46,758 nt of DNA from Flavobacterium caeni (GCF_900101895.1 NZ_FMVF01000007.1:1-46758), one strand, 5' to 3'. Shown: positions 15,471 to 24,611, numbered from the stretch's first letter. Notes: a model not told the origin generated them from the sequence alone. Made by a program: numbers and translations.

Positions 15471-16601
15471 ATGAAGAACCTTTGGCTGTTATCATTTTGC
15501 ACCGTTTTGATTTCCTGTACCGCAGTCAGACAAATCAAAGACCAGGAAATTGTCCATAAAAAGCAATGCGAGTCCTTCGATTTGAGCGACGGGGCAATTG
15601 TGCTCAAAACAACAATCGATGGAAAAAAACACGATTTACTGGTGGACACCGGAGCAACCCTTACCATAATCAATGATACGACGGTTATTACCGATTTGTA
15701 TAAAAAGGAGGTGGGTTCGCTGGGAACGGTTGTTGGTTCAGACCGGAAAAATGCGGTTGCCAGGCGCAGCGTAACGGTCGATTTTGAAACGACGCTTTTC
15801 GAGAGCAAGAACAAAGTCGTGACTTTGATTTCGAAACCTCAGTCAAAGTGCGGGTCTTCGTCAATAAAAGGGATTATTGGGACCGACTGCTTTTTTGGGC
15901 AGGAGGATCCATTGTTTTTGAATTTCACGGATGGCAAGATATGCCTCATCGACCAAGCGCAAATGCAAAGCCGATTGGAAAACAAAGGATACAGGGAGGT
16001 TAAGTCGACGTGTAGTTTGGGTAAGGTATACATCTATTTGACTGTTGCCGGAACCGAGCATAAGTTTACTTTCGATACGGGCTACACAGGCCAGATTGTG
16101 ATGCCCTACGATGAAAAATTAAACTGGGACAACTACAACCGAATGGAATTGGATGGGTCGGCGTTTGCAACGGCCATTTCGCAAACGCAAGGAACGGAGA
16201 CATATTTCGAAAAAGTCCCGGTTTTAATCGCGGGTCACAAATTGAACGCAAAACCTATTCTTTCAGGCACGATCAAATCGCAGGTCGTCGGCATCCAATT
16301 CCTAAAAGGGTTCGATTGGATCATCGATTACAGCAATAATAAAGTTTACGCCAAACGCAATCATCTTAAAATTGAGGACTTGTTTTTGCAAAGAGTCCAA
16401 TACCAAGTGACGGCCAAAGACAAGCTGCTTGTCACGCTCAAGGAACGAAAACAAACCCGATACAACCTCGGCGACGAAATAGTTTCGGTCAACGGACAAA
16501 AAGTCACCCCCGAGAACAATTGTGAGTGGCAGGCGTTTTTGAACAAGACCGAGGATTGGAGCGCCATCGATTTGCAAGTAAGTCCTGTGGTGAAACCCTA
16601 A
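15471..16601 (+). CDS. Lipoprotein with two retropepsin-like aspartic protease lobes and a PDZ-like tail
   Basis: A 376-residue protein with lipobox LISC (Cys16). Lobe 1 has the aspartic protease motif VDTGA at Asp59 (LLVDTGATLTIIND). Lobe 2 has FDTGY at Asp202 (FTFDTGYTGQIVMP). Each lobe also has the later hydrophobic-Gly strand (IKGIIGTD; VVGIQFLKGFD). Residues about 310-370 (YNLGDEIVSVNGQKVTPEN) look like a PDZ domain. This combination is seen in Bacteroidota aspartyl proteases. Both catalytic Asp are retained, so activity is plausible, in the periplasm or at the surface. Its operon neighbours suggest that it processes the CGFWC proteins (inference). Confidence 0.82.
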   Translation: MKNLWLLSFCTVLISCTAVRQIKDQEIVHKKQCESFDLSDGAIVLKTTIDGKKHDLLVDTGATLTIINDTTVITDLYKKEVGSLGTVVGSDRKNAVARRSVTVDFETTLFESKNKVVTLISKPQSKCGSSSIKGIIGTDCFFGQEDPLFLNFTDGKICLIDQAQMQSRLENKGYREVKSTCSLGKVYIYLTVAGTEHKFTFDTGYTGQIVMPYDEKLNWDNYNRMELDGSAFATAISQTQGTETYFEKVPVLIAGHKLNAKPILSGTIKSQVVGIQFLKGFDWIIDYSNNKVYAKRNHLKIEDLFLQRVQYQVTAKDKLLVTLKERKQTRYNLGDEIVSVNGQKVTPENNCEWQAFLNKTEDWSAIDLQVSPVVKP

Positions 16602-16614
16602 GAAATGACACACC

Positions 16615-17748
16615 ATGAAAACACAGCGGTATTGGGTTGTACTCTTGCTTTTGCAGGTCCATCTGTCGTTTTCAAGACCGAATACGTCCGATCCGGGCCA
16701 GATCATGCGCGAGATGCACCAAGCGATCCACAGCACGAATTGGAATTATGCGGCGTTGCGGTTCGACAAACAAATCGAGCTGAAGCAGGTGTGCGGACGC
16801 CTGTATTTTGCCCAGACCACCGAGGCGAAAGTCGAACTGTTGGCGCATCGGCTAAAAATCATGGACGAAATGACGGCGTTGGCCGACGAGAACACCAACG
16901 AAGTTTGCAAGATCCGGTACCTCAAAGGTTTGCAGGTGATCAAGTCGTTGTATGAAAAAGTGCTCGGGCTCGACCATCATTTTGCTTCGGTAAGGACGCT
17001 GAGCGAGATCAACCGCATCTCCAACCCGAACCAGTACCCAGAGTACACCAAGCTCAAGGAAGTGGTTGCCGCCAAAAAGGACAAAAAGTTTGCCGTCGAT
17101 TTGACCGGCGTGCTCGGCACCAACACCATCGTGTCGCTGGTACAGACGTTCACCAACATGATCGGATCGGCCCTGACCAAAGAAGAAAAGGAAAAAGAAT
17201 TGGCCCGCGTGGAATGCATACTCGATTTTACGTTGCGCATGCAAGGCGACCTCAATACGATTTATTTCGAGACCGCTTTTTTGCAGACCAGCAACAACAA
17301 AGTCAAGGAAGATATCGAAACGTTGTTTCGCGACTATACCAAGCCCATCGGCTACATGCCCTCGCTCGAGGAATGTCGAAAAAATGACGACTGGGAAACC
17401 GTCACCCAAAAAATGAACGAGTATCTGTCGCGTATGAAAAACGAAAGCGGCAGCGCGCAATACAGGATGCAGGTGAACGTCGAGTTTCCGATCGATCGGT
17501 TGTTGCAATTCATCAACCAGTACAATAGTTTCATAGACCAAGGGGCCAAGTTCTACGAGAAATTCAAGATCATCCTCGACAGCTATGAAAACCAAAAACA
17601 GTGCGAAAGCCAGCTGCCGCACGAATACAAAAAACTCCGGTCGGACATCGAGCTGGCCATCCAAAAATTCAATACGGCCTACAAACCCGTAGAAATCAAC
17701 GGGACCAAGATGAAGGAAATCCTTTATGGGCTCAACGAATTTGAATAG
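16615..17748 (+). CDS. Secreted helical protein of unknown function
   Basis: A 377-residue protein with a signal peptide at residues 1-20 (LLLLQVHLSFS). It starts 13 bp after the aspartyl protease stop and is the last gene of the operon. The mature protein is predicted almost wholly helical, with heptad-like charged stretches (LAHRLKIMDEMTALADENTNE; LTKEEKEKELARVECIL; VKEDIETLFRDY). It has scattered single cysteines. No family is recognised. It could be a scaffold or binding partner of the small CGFWC proteins. A terminator follows at 17789. Confidence 0.7.
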   Translation: MKTQRYWVVLLLLQVHLSFSRPNTSDPGQIMREMHQAIHSTNWNYAALRFDKQIELKQVCGRLYFAQTTEAKVELLAHRLKIMDEMTALADENTNEVCKIRYLKGLQVIKSLYEKVLGLDHHFASVRTLSEINRISNPNQYPEYTKLKEVVAAKKDKKFAVDLTGVLGTNTIVSLVQTFTNMIGSALTKEEKEKELARVECILDFTLRMQGDLNTIYFETAFLQTSNNKVKEDIETLFRDYTKPIGYMPSLEECRKNDDWETVTQKMNEYLSRMKNESGSAQYRMQVNVEFPIDRLLQFINQYNSFIDQGAKFYEKFKIILDSYENQKQCESQLPHEYKKLRSDIELAIQKFNTAYKPVEINGTKMKEILYGLNEFE

Positions 17749-17788
17749 CTACGTTCTTATTTGATCATAATTTAGTGAATTTGGGTAG

Positions 17789-17815
17789 GGGAGGCCGCGT
17801 CGGTCTCCCTTTTTT
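17789..17815 (+). terminator. Terminator of the CGFWC/protease operon
   Basis: GGGAGGCC (17789-17796) pairs with GGTCTCCC (17802-17809) over 8 bp with one G-T pair, followed by T6. Confidence 0.85.
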
Positions 17816-17828
17816 AAAACTTTACGCC

Positions 17829-18218
17829 ATGAAAACTTTTTTATCCGCCTTGTTGGGTTTGTGCAACAGCGGCCTGTTTGCGATTCACATCCACAACGTA
17901 CAGATTACGCCCATCGATCTGCAAACGGTAAACGTCAGCCTGACCACAGAAGCCGAGGAATTGTATTATTTCGATTCCTGGAATTATGTGCTCGCCGGAA
18001 ACGTGCTTACCGTAAACGCTTTTTTTATCGAAGGGTTCGGGTCTACGATCGCCTATTTGAACAACAATTTTGCGGTTCCGCTATCGGTTCCGCAGCAGTA
18101 CACGGTGATCATCAGGGTTTTTTACACCAATACCGTTTATGCGTTCAAAACCTTGAAAGACATGGTTCGCATTCCTTACCGGCATCCAAGGCGGCTGCCA
18201 GAGGTATTACGCGGATAG
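17829..18218 (+). CDS. Small exported protein of unknown function
   Basis: The start is MKTFLSALLG (17829), in the same ACGCC-ATG context as the CGFWC genes; the longer frame reads through the terminator just upstream. The protein has 129 residues with a probable signal peptide of about 18 residues. The rest is mostly beta strands (NVQITPIDLQTVNVSLTTE, YTVIIRVFYTNTVYAF), ending in a basic tail (RHPRRLPEVLRG). The last 12 bp overlap the 3' end of the convergent LytTR regulator gene, so the two transcripts are partly antisense. Function unknown. Confidence 0.6.
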   Translation: MKTFLSALLGLCNSGLFAIHIHNVQITPIDLQTVNVSLTTEAEELYYFDSWNYVLAGNVLTVNAFFIEGFGSTIAYLNNNFAVPLSVPQQYTVIIRVFYTNTVYAFKTLKDMVRIPYRHPRRLPEVLRG

Positions 18219-18959
18219 TTCGGCCAACCGCTGCAAAAAATCGTCTTTCCTGCGCGTAGAAACGGGCAGTTTGGAATTGTCCTTGAGCACCACAAAGCTG
18301 TTCTTGCCGTTTTCGAATCGTTTGACATAATCCAAATTGACCAAGTGCGCGCTGTGGATCCTGAAAAAGCCGTGCTTGGTCAAGATCTCGTCGTATTTTT
18401 TGAGCGTACGCGAATCCTTGAGCGGTTTGCGGTTCTTGAACGTAAAAATGGTGTAGTTGCCGGCCGCTTCGCAATGGACGATGTCGGGGATGTCGAAAAT
18501 TTCTTTCCCTTCAGACGTTGCGACCGTGAGCTTGCCGTTCTTGAGGTTTTGAAAGTGGTCCGAGGCAATCTCGAACGCGCCGGTCGATGGTTCGGCGGTG
18601 GTGCGTTGCGAAAGCCTTTCGACCGTTTGCACAAAATCGTCTGGATCGACGGGCTTTAGCAAATAGTCGATCGCGCTGAACCGAAAAGCCTGGATGGCGT
18701 ACTGCTCGTATGCCGTGGCGAACACCACCTGAAAATCGATTTTTTCGAACCGTTTTAGCAAATCGAAACCCGTCTGGTCGTGGATTTGTACATCCAGGAA
18801 AATACAGTCGGGCTTGTGGACATTGATGGCGGTGTAGGCCGCGTCGATGTCCGATGCGGTGTCTACAATTTCGATAAGCCCCGGCGCATAATCGGCTACC
18901 AGTCGCTCGATACGGCTTGTGCAATGGGCTTCGTCGTCGATGATGATGGCCCGGATCAT
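18207..18959 (-). CDS. LytTR-family response regulator
   Basis: A 250-residue cytosolic regulator. The receiver domain (residues 1-120) has acidic pocket Asp8/Asp9, phospho-acceptor Asp56 (FLDVQI), Thr82 and Lys102 (YLLKPVD). Residues about 145-248 are a LytTR DNA-binding domain (GKEIFDIPDIVHCEAAGNYT; HSAHLVNLDYVKRF; LPVSTRRKDDFLQRL). The start codon overlaps the stop of the kinase gene upstream (ATGA), so the pair is coupled. The extended upstream frame is only a shadow of the kinase gene. Targets are not evident. Confidence 0.93.
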   Translation of the reverse strand: MIRAIIIDDEAHCTSRIERLVADYAPGLIEIVDTASDIDAAYTAINVHKPDCIFLDVQIHDQTGFDLLKRFEKIDFQVVFATAYEQYAIQAFRFSAIDYLLKPVDPDDFVQTVERLSQRTTAEPSTGAFEIASDHFQNLKNGKLTVATSEGKEIFDIPDIVHCEAAGNYTIFTFKNRKPLKDSRTLKKYDEILTKHGFFRIHSAHLVNLDYVKRFENGKNSFVVLKDNSKLPVSTRRKDDFLQRLAELSA

Positions 18960-20740
18960 ACTTCGGATTCGTTTAGCGGCAACAACACTTCGACGCGCGT
19001 TCCTTTGTCGAGGTCGACCAAATGCACCGATGCGTTGGTGTTTTGCATTTTGTTGAGCAATTCGATCCGGTCCTTGGTGATTTTCACACCATAGGACTTG
19101 CCGTCTTTCTTGGCCGTGTTTTTTCGGCCCGAGCCGTTGTCTTCGACTACGCACTGCAGCATGTCGTTGCGGCGCGTGGCTTCGATGGTTATTTTTCCGG
19201 GCCCTTGGTTGTCGGTCATGCCATGCCAAATGCTGTTTTCGACAAAAGGCTGCAGGATGAGCGGCGGAACCAAGGTCGTTTCGGGATCGATATCGGGGTC
19301 TACCTTGAACTCGAACGTAAATTTTTGGTTCAAACGCACCGCTTCGAGTTGCATGTACAAATCGAGCATCTTGAGTTCGTCGGCCAAAGGAATGGTGGTT
19401 TCCTCTGAATTTTCGAGCGTGCCGCGCATGAGTTTCGAGAATTTGGCCAAATAATAGTCGGCCGATTTGATGTCGTTCTTGCCGATGTAGTCGCTGATCG
19501 AATTGAGCGAGTTGAAAATGAAATGCGGATTCATCTGCAACCGCAAAACCCGCGTACGCAAATTGGCCACGGCCGCGCGGTGCTCCGACGATTGACGTCG
19601 GCGGTAGCCCGTAAAAAGCAAAAAGCCCGACAACAGCAAAACCGCGCTGCCCCCGATGGTTCCGTAGCGGATGACTTTTTGACGTTCGATTTCGGCTTCG
19701 GCCGCGGCCTGTTTTTTGTCGGCTTCGAATTGCACTTCCTTGCGCGCGATTTCTTCTTTTTTCTCCGATCCGATGATGCTGTCGCGTAGTTGCGCAAAAT
19801 CTTTGTATGTCGTATAGGCGCGGTCGTAAATCTTGAGGTGGTTGTAGGTTTCGGCCAGGATCCCGAGTGTCTGGTATTTGAGCGAACCCAAATCGATCGC
19901 CTTGGCCGTTTCGAGTCCGCTTTCGAGGTGTTCGCGTGCCTGCGCATATTGTCCGCTGTAGTAGTAACATTCGCCGAGCGCGATGGTGATTTCGGCGACC
20001 ATGTCGGCTGCGCCGAGCTTCTGGGCCAGATCCAGCCCTTGTTTGTAGAACGCAATCGCCTCGGGATATTTTTTTTGCTGGTTGCGGATGTTACCCTTGT
20101 TGCTGAAGTAATACAGATACGCAATGATGTATTCCGTTTTTTGCGCCAGTCGGTAGGATTCGTCGATGGTCGATTCGGCCAACTTGAGATCGCCGCTGTC
20201 CATATAGGCCGACGACAGGTTGATGTACCCACCCGCGAGCATTCGGTCGTCGCCCATTTGTTGGAACAACGCGATCGCTTTTTTGTTGGCGGCAATGCTT
20301 TTGTCGAACATGCGCATGCGGGTGTAGCAAATCGCGAGGTTATTATAAACCGTCGCCTTGCCAAGGATTTTTTTCTTCGGATCGGCTTTGACTTTTTCCA
20401 GGCTGGTCATCGACTGCAGGTGTTTTTCGATCGCCTTGTCGTAAATTCCGAGGGCAGCATAAATCGTCCCCAGCTGACGCAAACACGAAAAAACGCCGCG
20501 TTCCCACTGCAGTTTTCGGCTGAGGTCTGTGGCTTGTTGCGTGATGGCCAACGCTTGTTTGGCGTCGGTGCGTTGCAACAGGTCGCCTAGCGCAATCATG
20601 TTTTCGGCGCGTACGGTATCTTGTTTTGTGTGTTGCGAAAGATCGGTGCGCAACGAATCGATCATCTTGTCCATGGGCTGTTGCGCAAATACAGATGGCG
20701 TGACAAAAAAGATCGCCACAAGCGCTATTTTCTGAAACAT
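18956..20740 (-). CDS. LytS-like sensor histidine kinase with TPR sensor domain
   Basis: A 594-residue membrane kinase. The signal peptide ends VFAQ. Tetratricopeptide repeats span about residues 55-330 (AIEKHLQSMTSLEKV, AIALFQQMGDDRMLAGGYINLSSAY and others), placed outside the cell membrane. A short coiled coil and one TM helix (about 360-380, GGSAVLLLSGFLLFTGYRRR) follow. The His_kinase block carries the phospho-acceptor His in LQMNPHFIFNSLN. The ATPase N-box is FVENSIWHG, with later glycine boxes (EDNGSG). This is the usual Bacteroidota TPR-LytS design; the ligand is unknown. Promoter candidate at 20766-20773. Confidence 0.93.
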   Translation of the reverse strand: MFQKIALVAIFFVTPSVFAQQPMDKMIDSLRTDLSQHTKQDTVRAENMIALGDLLQRTDAKQALAITQQATDLSRKLQWERGVFSCLRQLGTIYAALGIYDKAIEKHLQSMTSLEKVKADPKKKILGKATVYNNLAICYTRMRMFDKSIAANKKAIALFQQMGDDRMLAGGYINLSSAYMDSGDLKLAESTIDESYRLAQKTEYIIAYLYYFSNKGNIRNQQKKYPEAIAFYKQGLDLAQKLGAADMVAEITIALGECYYYSGQYAQAREHLESGLETAKAIDLGSLKYQTLGILAETYNHLKIYDRAYTTYKDFAQLRDSIIGSEKKEEIARKEVQFEADKKQAAAEAEIERQKVIRYGTIGGSAVLLLSGFLLFTGYRRRQSSEHRAAVANLRTRVLRLQMNPHFIFNSLNSISDYIGKNDIKSADYYLAKFSKLMRGTLENSEETTIPLADELKMLDLYMQLEAVRLNQKFTFEFKVDPDIDPETTLVPPLILQPFVENSIWHGMTDNQGPGKITIEATRRNDMLQCVVEDNGSGRKNTAKKDGKSYGVKITKDRIELLNKMQNTNASVHLVDLDKGTRVEVLLPLNESEV

Positions 20741-20765
20741 AACGGTCTCGGATTATACGTTTTAA

Positions 20766-20773
20766 CAAATATA
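20766..20773 (-). promoter_or_regulatory. Candidate -7 element for the sensor kinase operon
   Basis: It reads TATATTTG on the minus strand, an exact TAnnTTTG match, 26 bp before the start codon at 20740. Confidence 0.5.
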
Positions 20774-20880
20774 GGAAAACATCTCAAAGTTGTACAGATA
20801 ATCAACCGCATAGCGCGCGCAATCAAAAAGGCGTGCGTGGCGCGACCAACCGCTACATCTTGCACAAAAAAACCAAGACC

Positions 20881-21372
20881 ATGACCGTAATCCGAACCCT
20901 AAAGGCAATCGTGTGCTGGAATGCGCTGGGGACTTTCTTTTTTGATTTTGTGACGGTCGATAACCGCAGACAGTGTGCTTTTACCGGACTCGATTTGGTT
21001 TTCGGAAGATCGATGGCATGTATGGGGCTGTTTGAGCTCGAGCCCAACCTGTGGGGAATTTTGTTGCTGGCCGTTACGGTTGCGGCACTATTTTGCGCGA
21101 TGGTGCACCGTTGCGGTAAAGGGATTTCGATGCTTTTTTCGGCCATGGGCATCGTGATCCTGGTGTTGCTTCAGCTTTCTTTCGTGGGCAAACCAGCCAT
21201 TGAAACGATGCAAATGGCGTTTGGTTATTGGCTTTGTTTCGGGTTGTTTTTCGTGCTGGGTTTGCTGGGCTTCTTCGAGGCAAACGGCAAAGACAAACGG
21301 CAAAACGACGCGACGGTACACATCAACATCTTTACCAACGGGTCACGGAACCCAGGCCGGGACATGGGATAA
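20881..21372 (+). CDS. Small multi-pass membrane protein of unknown function
   Basis: The start is placed at MTVIRTLKAI (20881), since the upstream extension is basic and not conserved in style. The protein has 163 residues. Hydrophobic segments occur at about 58-75 (LWGILLLAVTVAALFCAM), 80-100 (ISMLFSAMGIVILVLLQLSF) and 112-133 (YWLCFGLFFVLGLLGFF). The N-terminal part (AIVCWNALGTFFFDFVTV) may form a fourth. The tail is polar and His/Asn-rich, likely cytosolic. No family is recognised. Confidence 0.65.
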   Translation: MTVIRTLKAIVCWNALGTFFFDFVTVDNRRQCAFTGLDLVFGRSMACMGLFELEPNLWGILLLAVTVAALFCAMVHRCGKGISMLFSAMGIVILVLLQLSFVGKPAIETMQMAFGYWLCFGLFFVLGLLGFFEANGKDKRQNDATVHINIFTNGSRNPGRDMG

Positions 21373-21572
21373 ATGTCGTATTTTGAGATAGATAGCGTCG
21401 GAGTGTGCAAAAAAATCATATATTGCTTCACGAAAGCCCCTTCACTTACACGTTTCCGCATCGCATGCCTCCCCAATCGACTTTTTCCGCTTTACTGATC
21501 GGGTATGCTATTGCCCAATTTTGATGCCGCCGCACATAATCAATGAAAATGGGCAGGCACTCAACCGATTGG

Positions 21573-21601
21573 TTGTGGGTGGAAGCTTTGGGATAGATTT
21601 G
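21573..21601 (+). promoter_or_regulatory. Promoter of the secreted-protein cluster
   Basis: TTG (21573-21575) and, 18 bp later, TAGATTTG (21594-21601) fit the TTG-N17-23-TAnnTTTG pattern, 28 bp before the first ATG of the cluster at 21630. The 257-bp gap before it (from 21373) shows no gene. Confidence 0.6.
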
Positions 21602-21629
21602 AATTAAATTAACATTAAAACAAAACACA

Positions 21630-22661
21630 ATGAGAACAATTACTTTTTTGGCTTTCCTGTTGGTCATTTTTTCAGGTAATGCCCAGCCGCGCAAGTGGCG
21701 CGTAAACAACAACCCTTCGTACAACATTGCGCAAAATGGCGTGACCGTATTCAATGATTTGCAACAGGCCGTAAGTACTGTACAGTCGGGCGACACGCTT
21801 TATGTAGAGGCTTCGGCAATGGACTACGGCAATGTGATCGTGCAAAACAAGGCCATTCACTTTGTGGGCAGCGGGTACTTCCTCAACGAAAATCCGAGCA
21901 CCCAACACAATACGCTCGCGGCGCGTATCAGAAGGATTACTTTTGATGTGGGTTCAAGCGGATCGAGTGTATCGGGGTTGGAGCTTACCGCGCAAGGATC
22001 TGTGGCAAGCATCGTTTTTACAAACACCGATTTGAGTAATATCACAATCCGTCGTTGCAACTTGGAGCAAGAGCTGGACTTTAACAACAACGCCGATCAT
22101 TTGATAACCAATATTTTAGTTGAGCAGAGTTTCGTTAACGACATTGCAGTATTTGTGGGGCCAGTAACGAATGTCGTTCTTACAAATAATTTCTTCCCGA
22201 ATTTGACGATTCCAGAACATTTTATCGCTGTAATATCACAAAATGTATTCGGGAATATTGTCAACATCCAAGGCCAGCCGTTCTACAACAATATTGTTTT
22301 GGGCAGTTCGATCAACCAAAACAACAACAGCATCAACAACATCCACCACAATTTGTTCGATTTTGCGCAGCCTGCGTGGCTCAACGGCGGCACCAATGTG
22401 TTTGGCGTACCACAAGCGAACATTTTTGCCGATCTCAATGCGTCGAGCGACAAAAAGTACCAACTCAAGCCGCAAAACGAATGTCCAGGCTGTTACCAGG
22501 GAACCCCGGCGGGGCAGCAGGTGGGCATGTTCGGCGGATCTTCTCCGTACAGGATCAGCGGCGTTCCAGCGATTCCTGCAATCTACAACATTCTGTCACC
22601 AACCGGCGTTGCAGCCGGCGGACAACTCAATGTCACTTTGAGCACGCGCGCAAACAACTAA
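21630..22661 (+). CDS. Secreted right-handed beta-helix-like protein
   Basis: A 343-residue exported protein with signal peptide ending GNAQ (about residue 19). The mature part begins with the pectin-lyase-fold entry pattern (TVFNDLQQAVSTVQSGDTLYVEAS). Short rung-like repeats follow, rich in Val/Ile/Asn (NIIVQNKAIHFVGSG-type, ISNITIRRCN, NVVLTNNFF, NNIVLGSS, NNIHHNLF). No catalytic lyase residues can be assigned. Unlike its neighbour it has no obvious T9SS tail. It is first in a tightly spaced run of exported genes (3 bp to the next). The role is probably carbohydrate binding or structural; unproven. Confidence 0.72.
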   Translation: MRTITFLAFLLVIFSGNAQPRKWRVNNNPSYNIAQNGVTVFNDLQQAVSTVQSGDTLYVEASAMDYGNVIVQNKAIHFVGSGYFLNENPSTQHNTLAARIRRITFDVGSSGSSVSGLELTAQGSVASIVFTNTDLSNITIRRCNLEQELDFNNNADHLITNILVEQSFVNDIAVFVGPVTNVVLTNNFFPNLTIPEHFIAVISQNVFGNIVNIQGQPFYNNIVLGSSINQNNNSINNIHHNLFDFAQPAWLNGGTNVFGVPQANIFADLNASSDKKYQLKPQNECPGCYQGTPAGQQVGMFGGSSPYRISGVPAIPAIYNILSPTGVAAGGQLNVTLSTRANN

Positions 22662-22664
22662 GCC

Positions 22665-23411
22665 ATGAGAACAATTGCAATTTTTTGTGCGCTTCTGGGC
22701 TCGTTGTCGGGCTTCGCGCAATCGATGGTCAAGATGGAATATTTTATCGATTCTGATCCGGGCTATGGGCAAGCCACGACGCTTATGCTACCCGCTCAAA
22801 ATCAAGTGGCCGATTTCGGGTTCAGCATTCCGATTCCAGCAGAAACAGAGATCGGTCTTCATGTGGCCGGGTTTCGCACTTGCGATTCGAATGGTGTATG
22901 GGGACAGACGAACTTTCATACATTTCAAACCATAGATGCTGCAGTCCCTGCGATTGTTGGTATGGAGTATTATTGGGACGCCGATCCGGGGTTTGGCAAC
23001 GGTCAGTTTCTCTCTGTAAACAATGAGGTTCAGCCGCTTTCGATTTCGGCACCGTTTGATTTGACGCCGGGCCTGCACAACGTTTTCTTTCGGGCCATCG
23101 ACAGCAACGGGCGGTTTTCTCATACCAATTATAAAATTGATGTAGAAGTTTCGGAGAATATGGGAATCGCCGAACTCGATAAGATGGGCATTAAGGTATA
23201 CCCCAACCCCATCCAATCCGAACTCAACATTCAACTCGATTCCGGCAAATCACGCCTGATCATCCACGACATCCACGGCAAGCAAATGCTCGATACCGTG
23301 GTCGATCAAACCGCAAAGATTGATTTGTCGCATTTGTCGGCGGGGATTTACACCGCTTACTTTTGGAAGGAAGCCAATAAAATTTATGTTGTTAAACTAA
23401 TCAAACAATAG
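22665..23411 (+). CDS. T9SS cargo protein
   Basis: A 248-residue exported protein with signal peptide ending GFAQS. Two similar segments follow (MEYFIDSDPGYGQAT and MEYYWDADPGFGNGQ), each with an Asp-rich DSDPGYG/DADPGFG turn and a later GLH..FR strand, so it is a two-repeat beta-sandwich-type protein. The last 75 residues (GIKVYPNPIQSELNIQL through VVKLIKQ) are a type A T9SS sorting domain. Its start shares the ATGAGAACAATT opening with the previous gene. The 3' end and next start share an exact 27-base stretch with the 27222 junction. Confidence 0.82.
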   Translation: MRTIAIFCALLGSLSGFAQSMVKMEYFIDSDPGYGQATTLMLPAQNQVADFGFSIPIPAETEIGLHVAGFRTCDSNGVWGQTNFHTFQTIDAAVPAIVGMEYYWDADPGFGNGQFLSVNNEVQPLSISAPFDLTPGLHNVFFRAIDSNGRFSHTNYKIDVEVSENMGIAELDKMGIKVYPNPIQSELNIQLDSGKSRLIIHDIHGKQMLDTVVDQTAKIDLSHLSAGIYTAYFWKEANKIYVVKLIKQ

Positions 23412-23413
23412 TC

Positions 23414-24592
23414 ATGAAAAGAACAGTCGCAATAGCTCACCTTTTTGTTGCTTGTGCACTCGCCGCCTTGCCATTGGGCTGCAGCGGTGACGATTCGAGC
23501 TTAGCTAACCCAATACCACCAACAACACAAATGGGCAACACCATGAAAGTGCGCGAAATCTCAACAAGCGGCAGCCATACGTTGGCGATCCAAACCGATG
23601 GTACGCTTTGGGTCTGGGGAAACAACTCCTCTGGCGGTTTCGCCAATGGCGTCAAGAATGGCAGCCAGTTAAGTACACCCATACAAATCGGACTCGACAA
23701 CGATTGGAAGCTCGTGGTGGCCGGTAGTCCGTCTTTTGCGATCAAGAACAACGGGACGCTTTGGGGTTGGGGCCAAAACAACAACGGACAACTCGGCATC
23801 GGCAACCAAACCGACACCTATGTGCTTACACAAATCGGTACCGACAGCGATTGGAAGACCGTCGATTCAGGCTCCAACATGACCATTGCCCAAAAAACCG
23901 ACGGCACTTTATGGGGTTGGGGCAGCGGTACTTCGCTAGGCATGGGAACCCAGTTCGCACTCGATAATCAAAATGTGTTGACGCCGTTTTTAATTTCGAC
24001 GGACACCGACTGGAAGCAATTTTCGGCCAACCTCCATGTATTAGCGGTAAAAAACAATGGTGAACTGTGGGCTTGGGGCAATGACTTGCTGGATGTGTTT
24101 GGTAATCCGGGTCAATTGATTACACACGATCGCGTTAGGGTTGGAACCGACAGCGATTGGTCGCAAGTAGCGGTGTCACAAGGAATGTCTATGGCCATCA
24201 AATCCAATGGCGCTTTGTATACTTGGGGGTCGGGGCAAATGGGAAGCCTGGGCAGAGCAGGAAGTGGCGACACACCAGGGCAAGTAGGAACCGATTCAAA
24301 TTGGATTTCGATAGCCGCCGGGTATTACAGTTGCCTCGCATTAAAATCTGACGGGAGCGTTTGGGCCTGGGGTTTACGGGCTAATGGCGGCGGAGCGAAC
24401 AATTTATATGATGCCGCGCCGGTCCAACCCAATACAGATACCCATTGGACCAAAGTAGCCATGGGCGGCGGGCTTTGCTATGTCGTTAAATCAGACCAAG
24501 CCCTTTACGGATGGGGTGCCCGCTATCATTTGTTCGGCTACGCCAACGACCGTCCGGCCGACAACCCCGTTCCCATGCATTGGCCTTTGTAA
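23414..24592 (+). CDS. RCC1-repeat lipoprotein
   Basis: A 392-residue protein with lipobox LPLGC (Cys about 23). Seven repeats of about 50 residues follow, each with G-[TSA]-L-[WY]-x-W-G and D-[ST]-D-W-K motifs (WVWGNN, WGWGQN, WGWGSG, WAWGND, YTWGSG, WAWGLR, YGWGAR). This is the RCC1/BLIP-II pattern, and seven copies fit a closed seven-bladed propeller. It lies 2 bp after the T9SS cargo gene. The protein is presumably displayed on the cell surface as a binding module. No catalytic function is indicated. Confidence 0.88.
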   Translation: MKRTVAIAHLFVACALAALPLGCSGDDSSLANPIPPTTQMGNTMKVREISTSGSHTLAIQTDGTLWVWGNNSSGGFANGVKNGSQLSTPIQIGLDNDWKLVVAGSPSFAIKNNGTLWGWGQNNNGQLGIGNQTDTYVLTQIGTDSDWKTVDSGSNMTIAQKTDGTLWGWGSGTSLGMGTQFALDNQNVLTPFLISTDTDWKQFSANLHVLAVKNNGELWAWGNDLLDVFGNPGQLITHDRVRVGTDSDWSQVAVSQGMSMAIKSNGALYTWGSGQMGSLGRAGSGDTPGQVGTDSNWISIAAGYYSCLALKSDGSVWAWGLRANGGGANNLYDAAPVQPNTDTHWTKVAMGGGLCYVVKSDQALYGWGARYHLFGYANDRPADNPVPMHWPL

Positions 24593-24611
24593 AAGCTAAA
24601 AAACCAAAATC

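Noticed and set aside
18960..19970. Upstream extension of the regulator frame, giving an apparent 587-residue protein
   Set aside because: This part is antisense-free frame shadow of the sensor kinase gene on the same strand. It is Arg/His/Gln-rich without domains, while the receiver domain begins cleanly at MIRAIIIDD.
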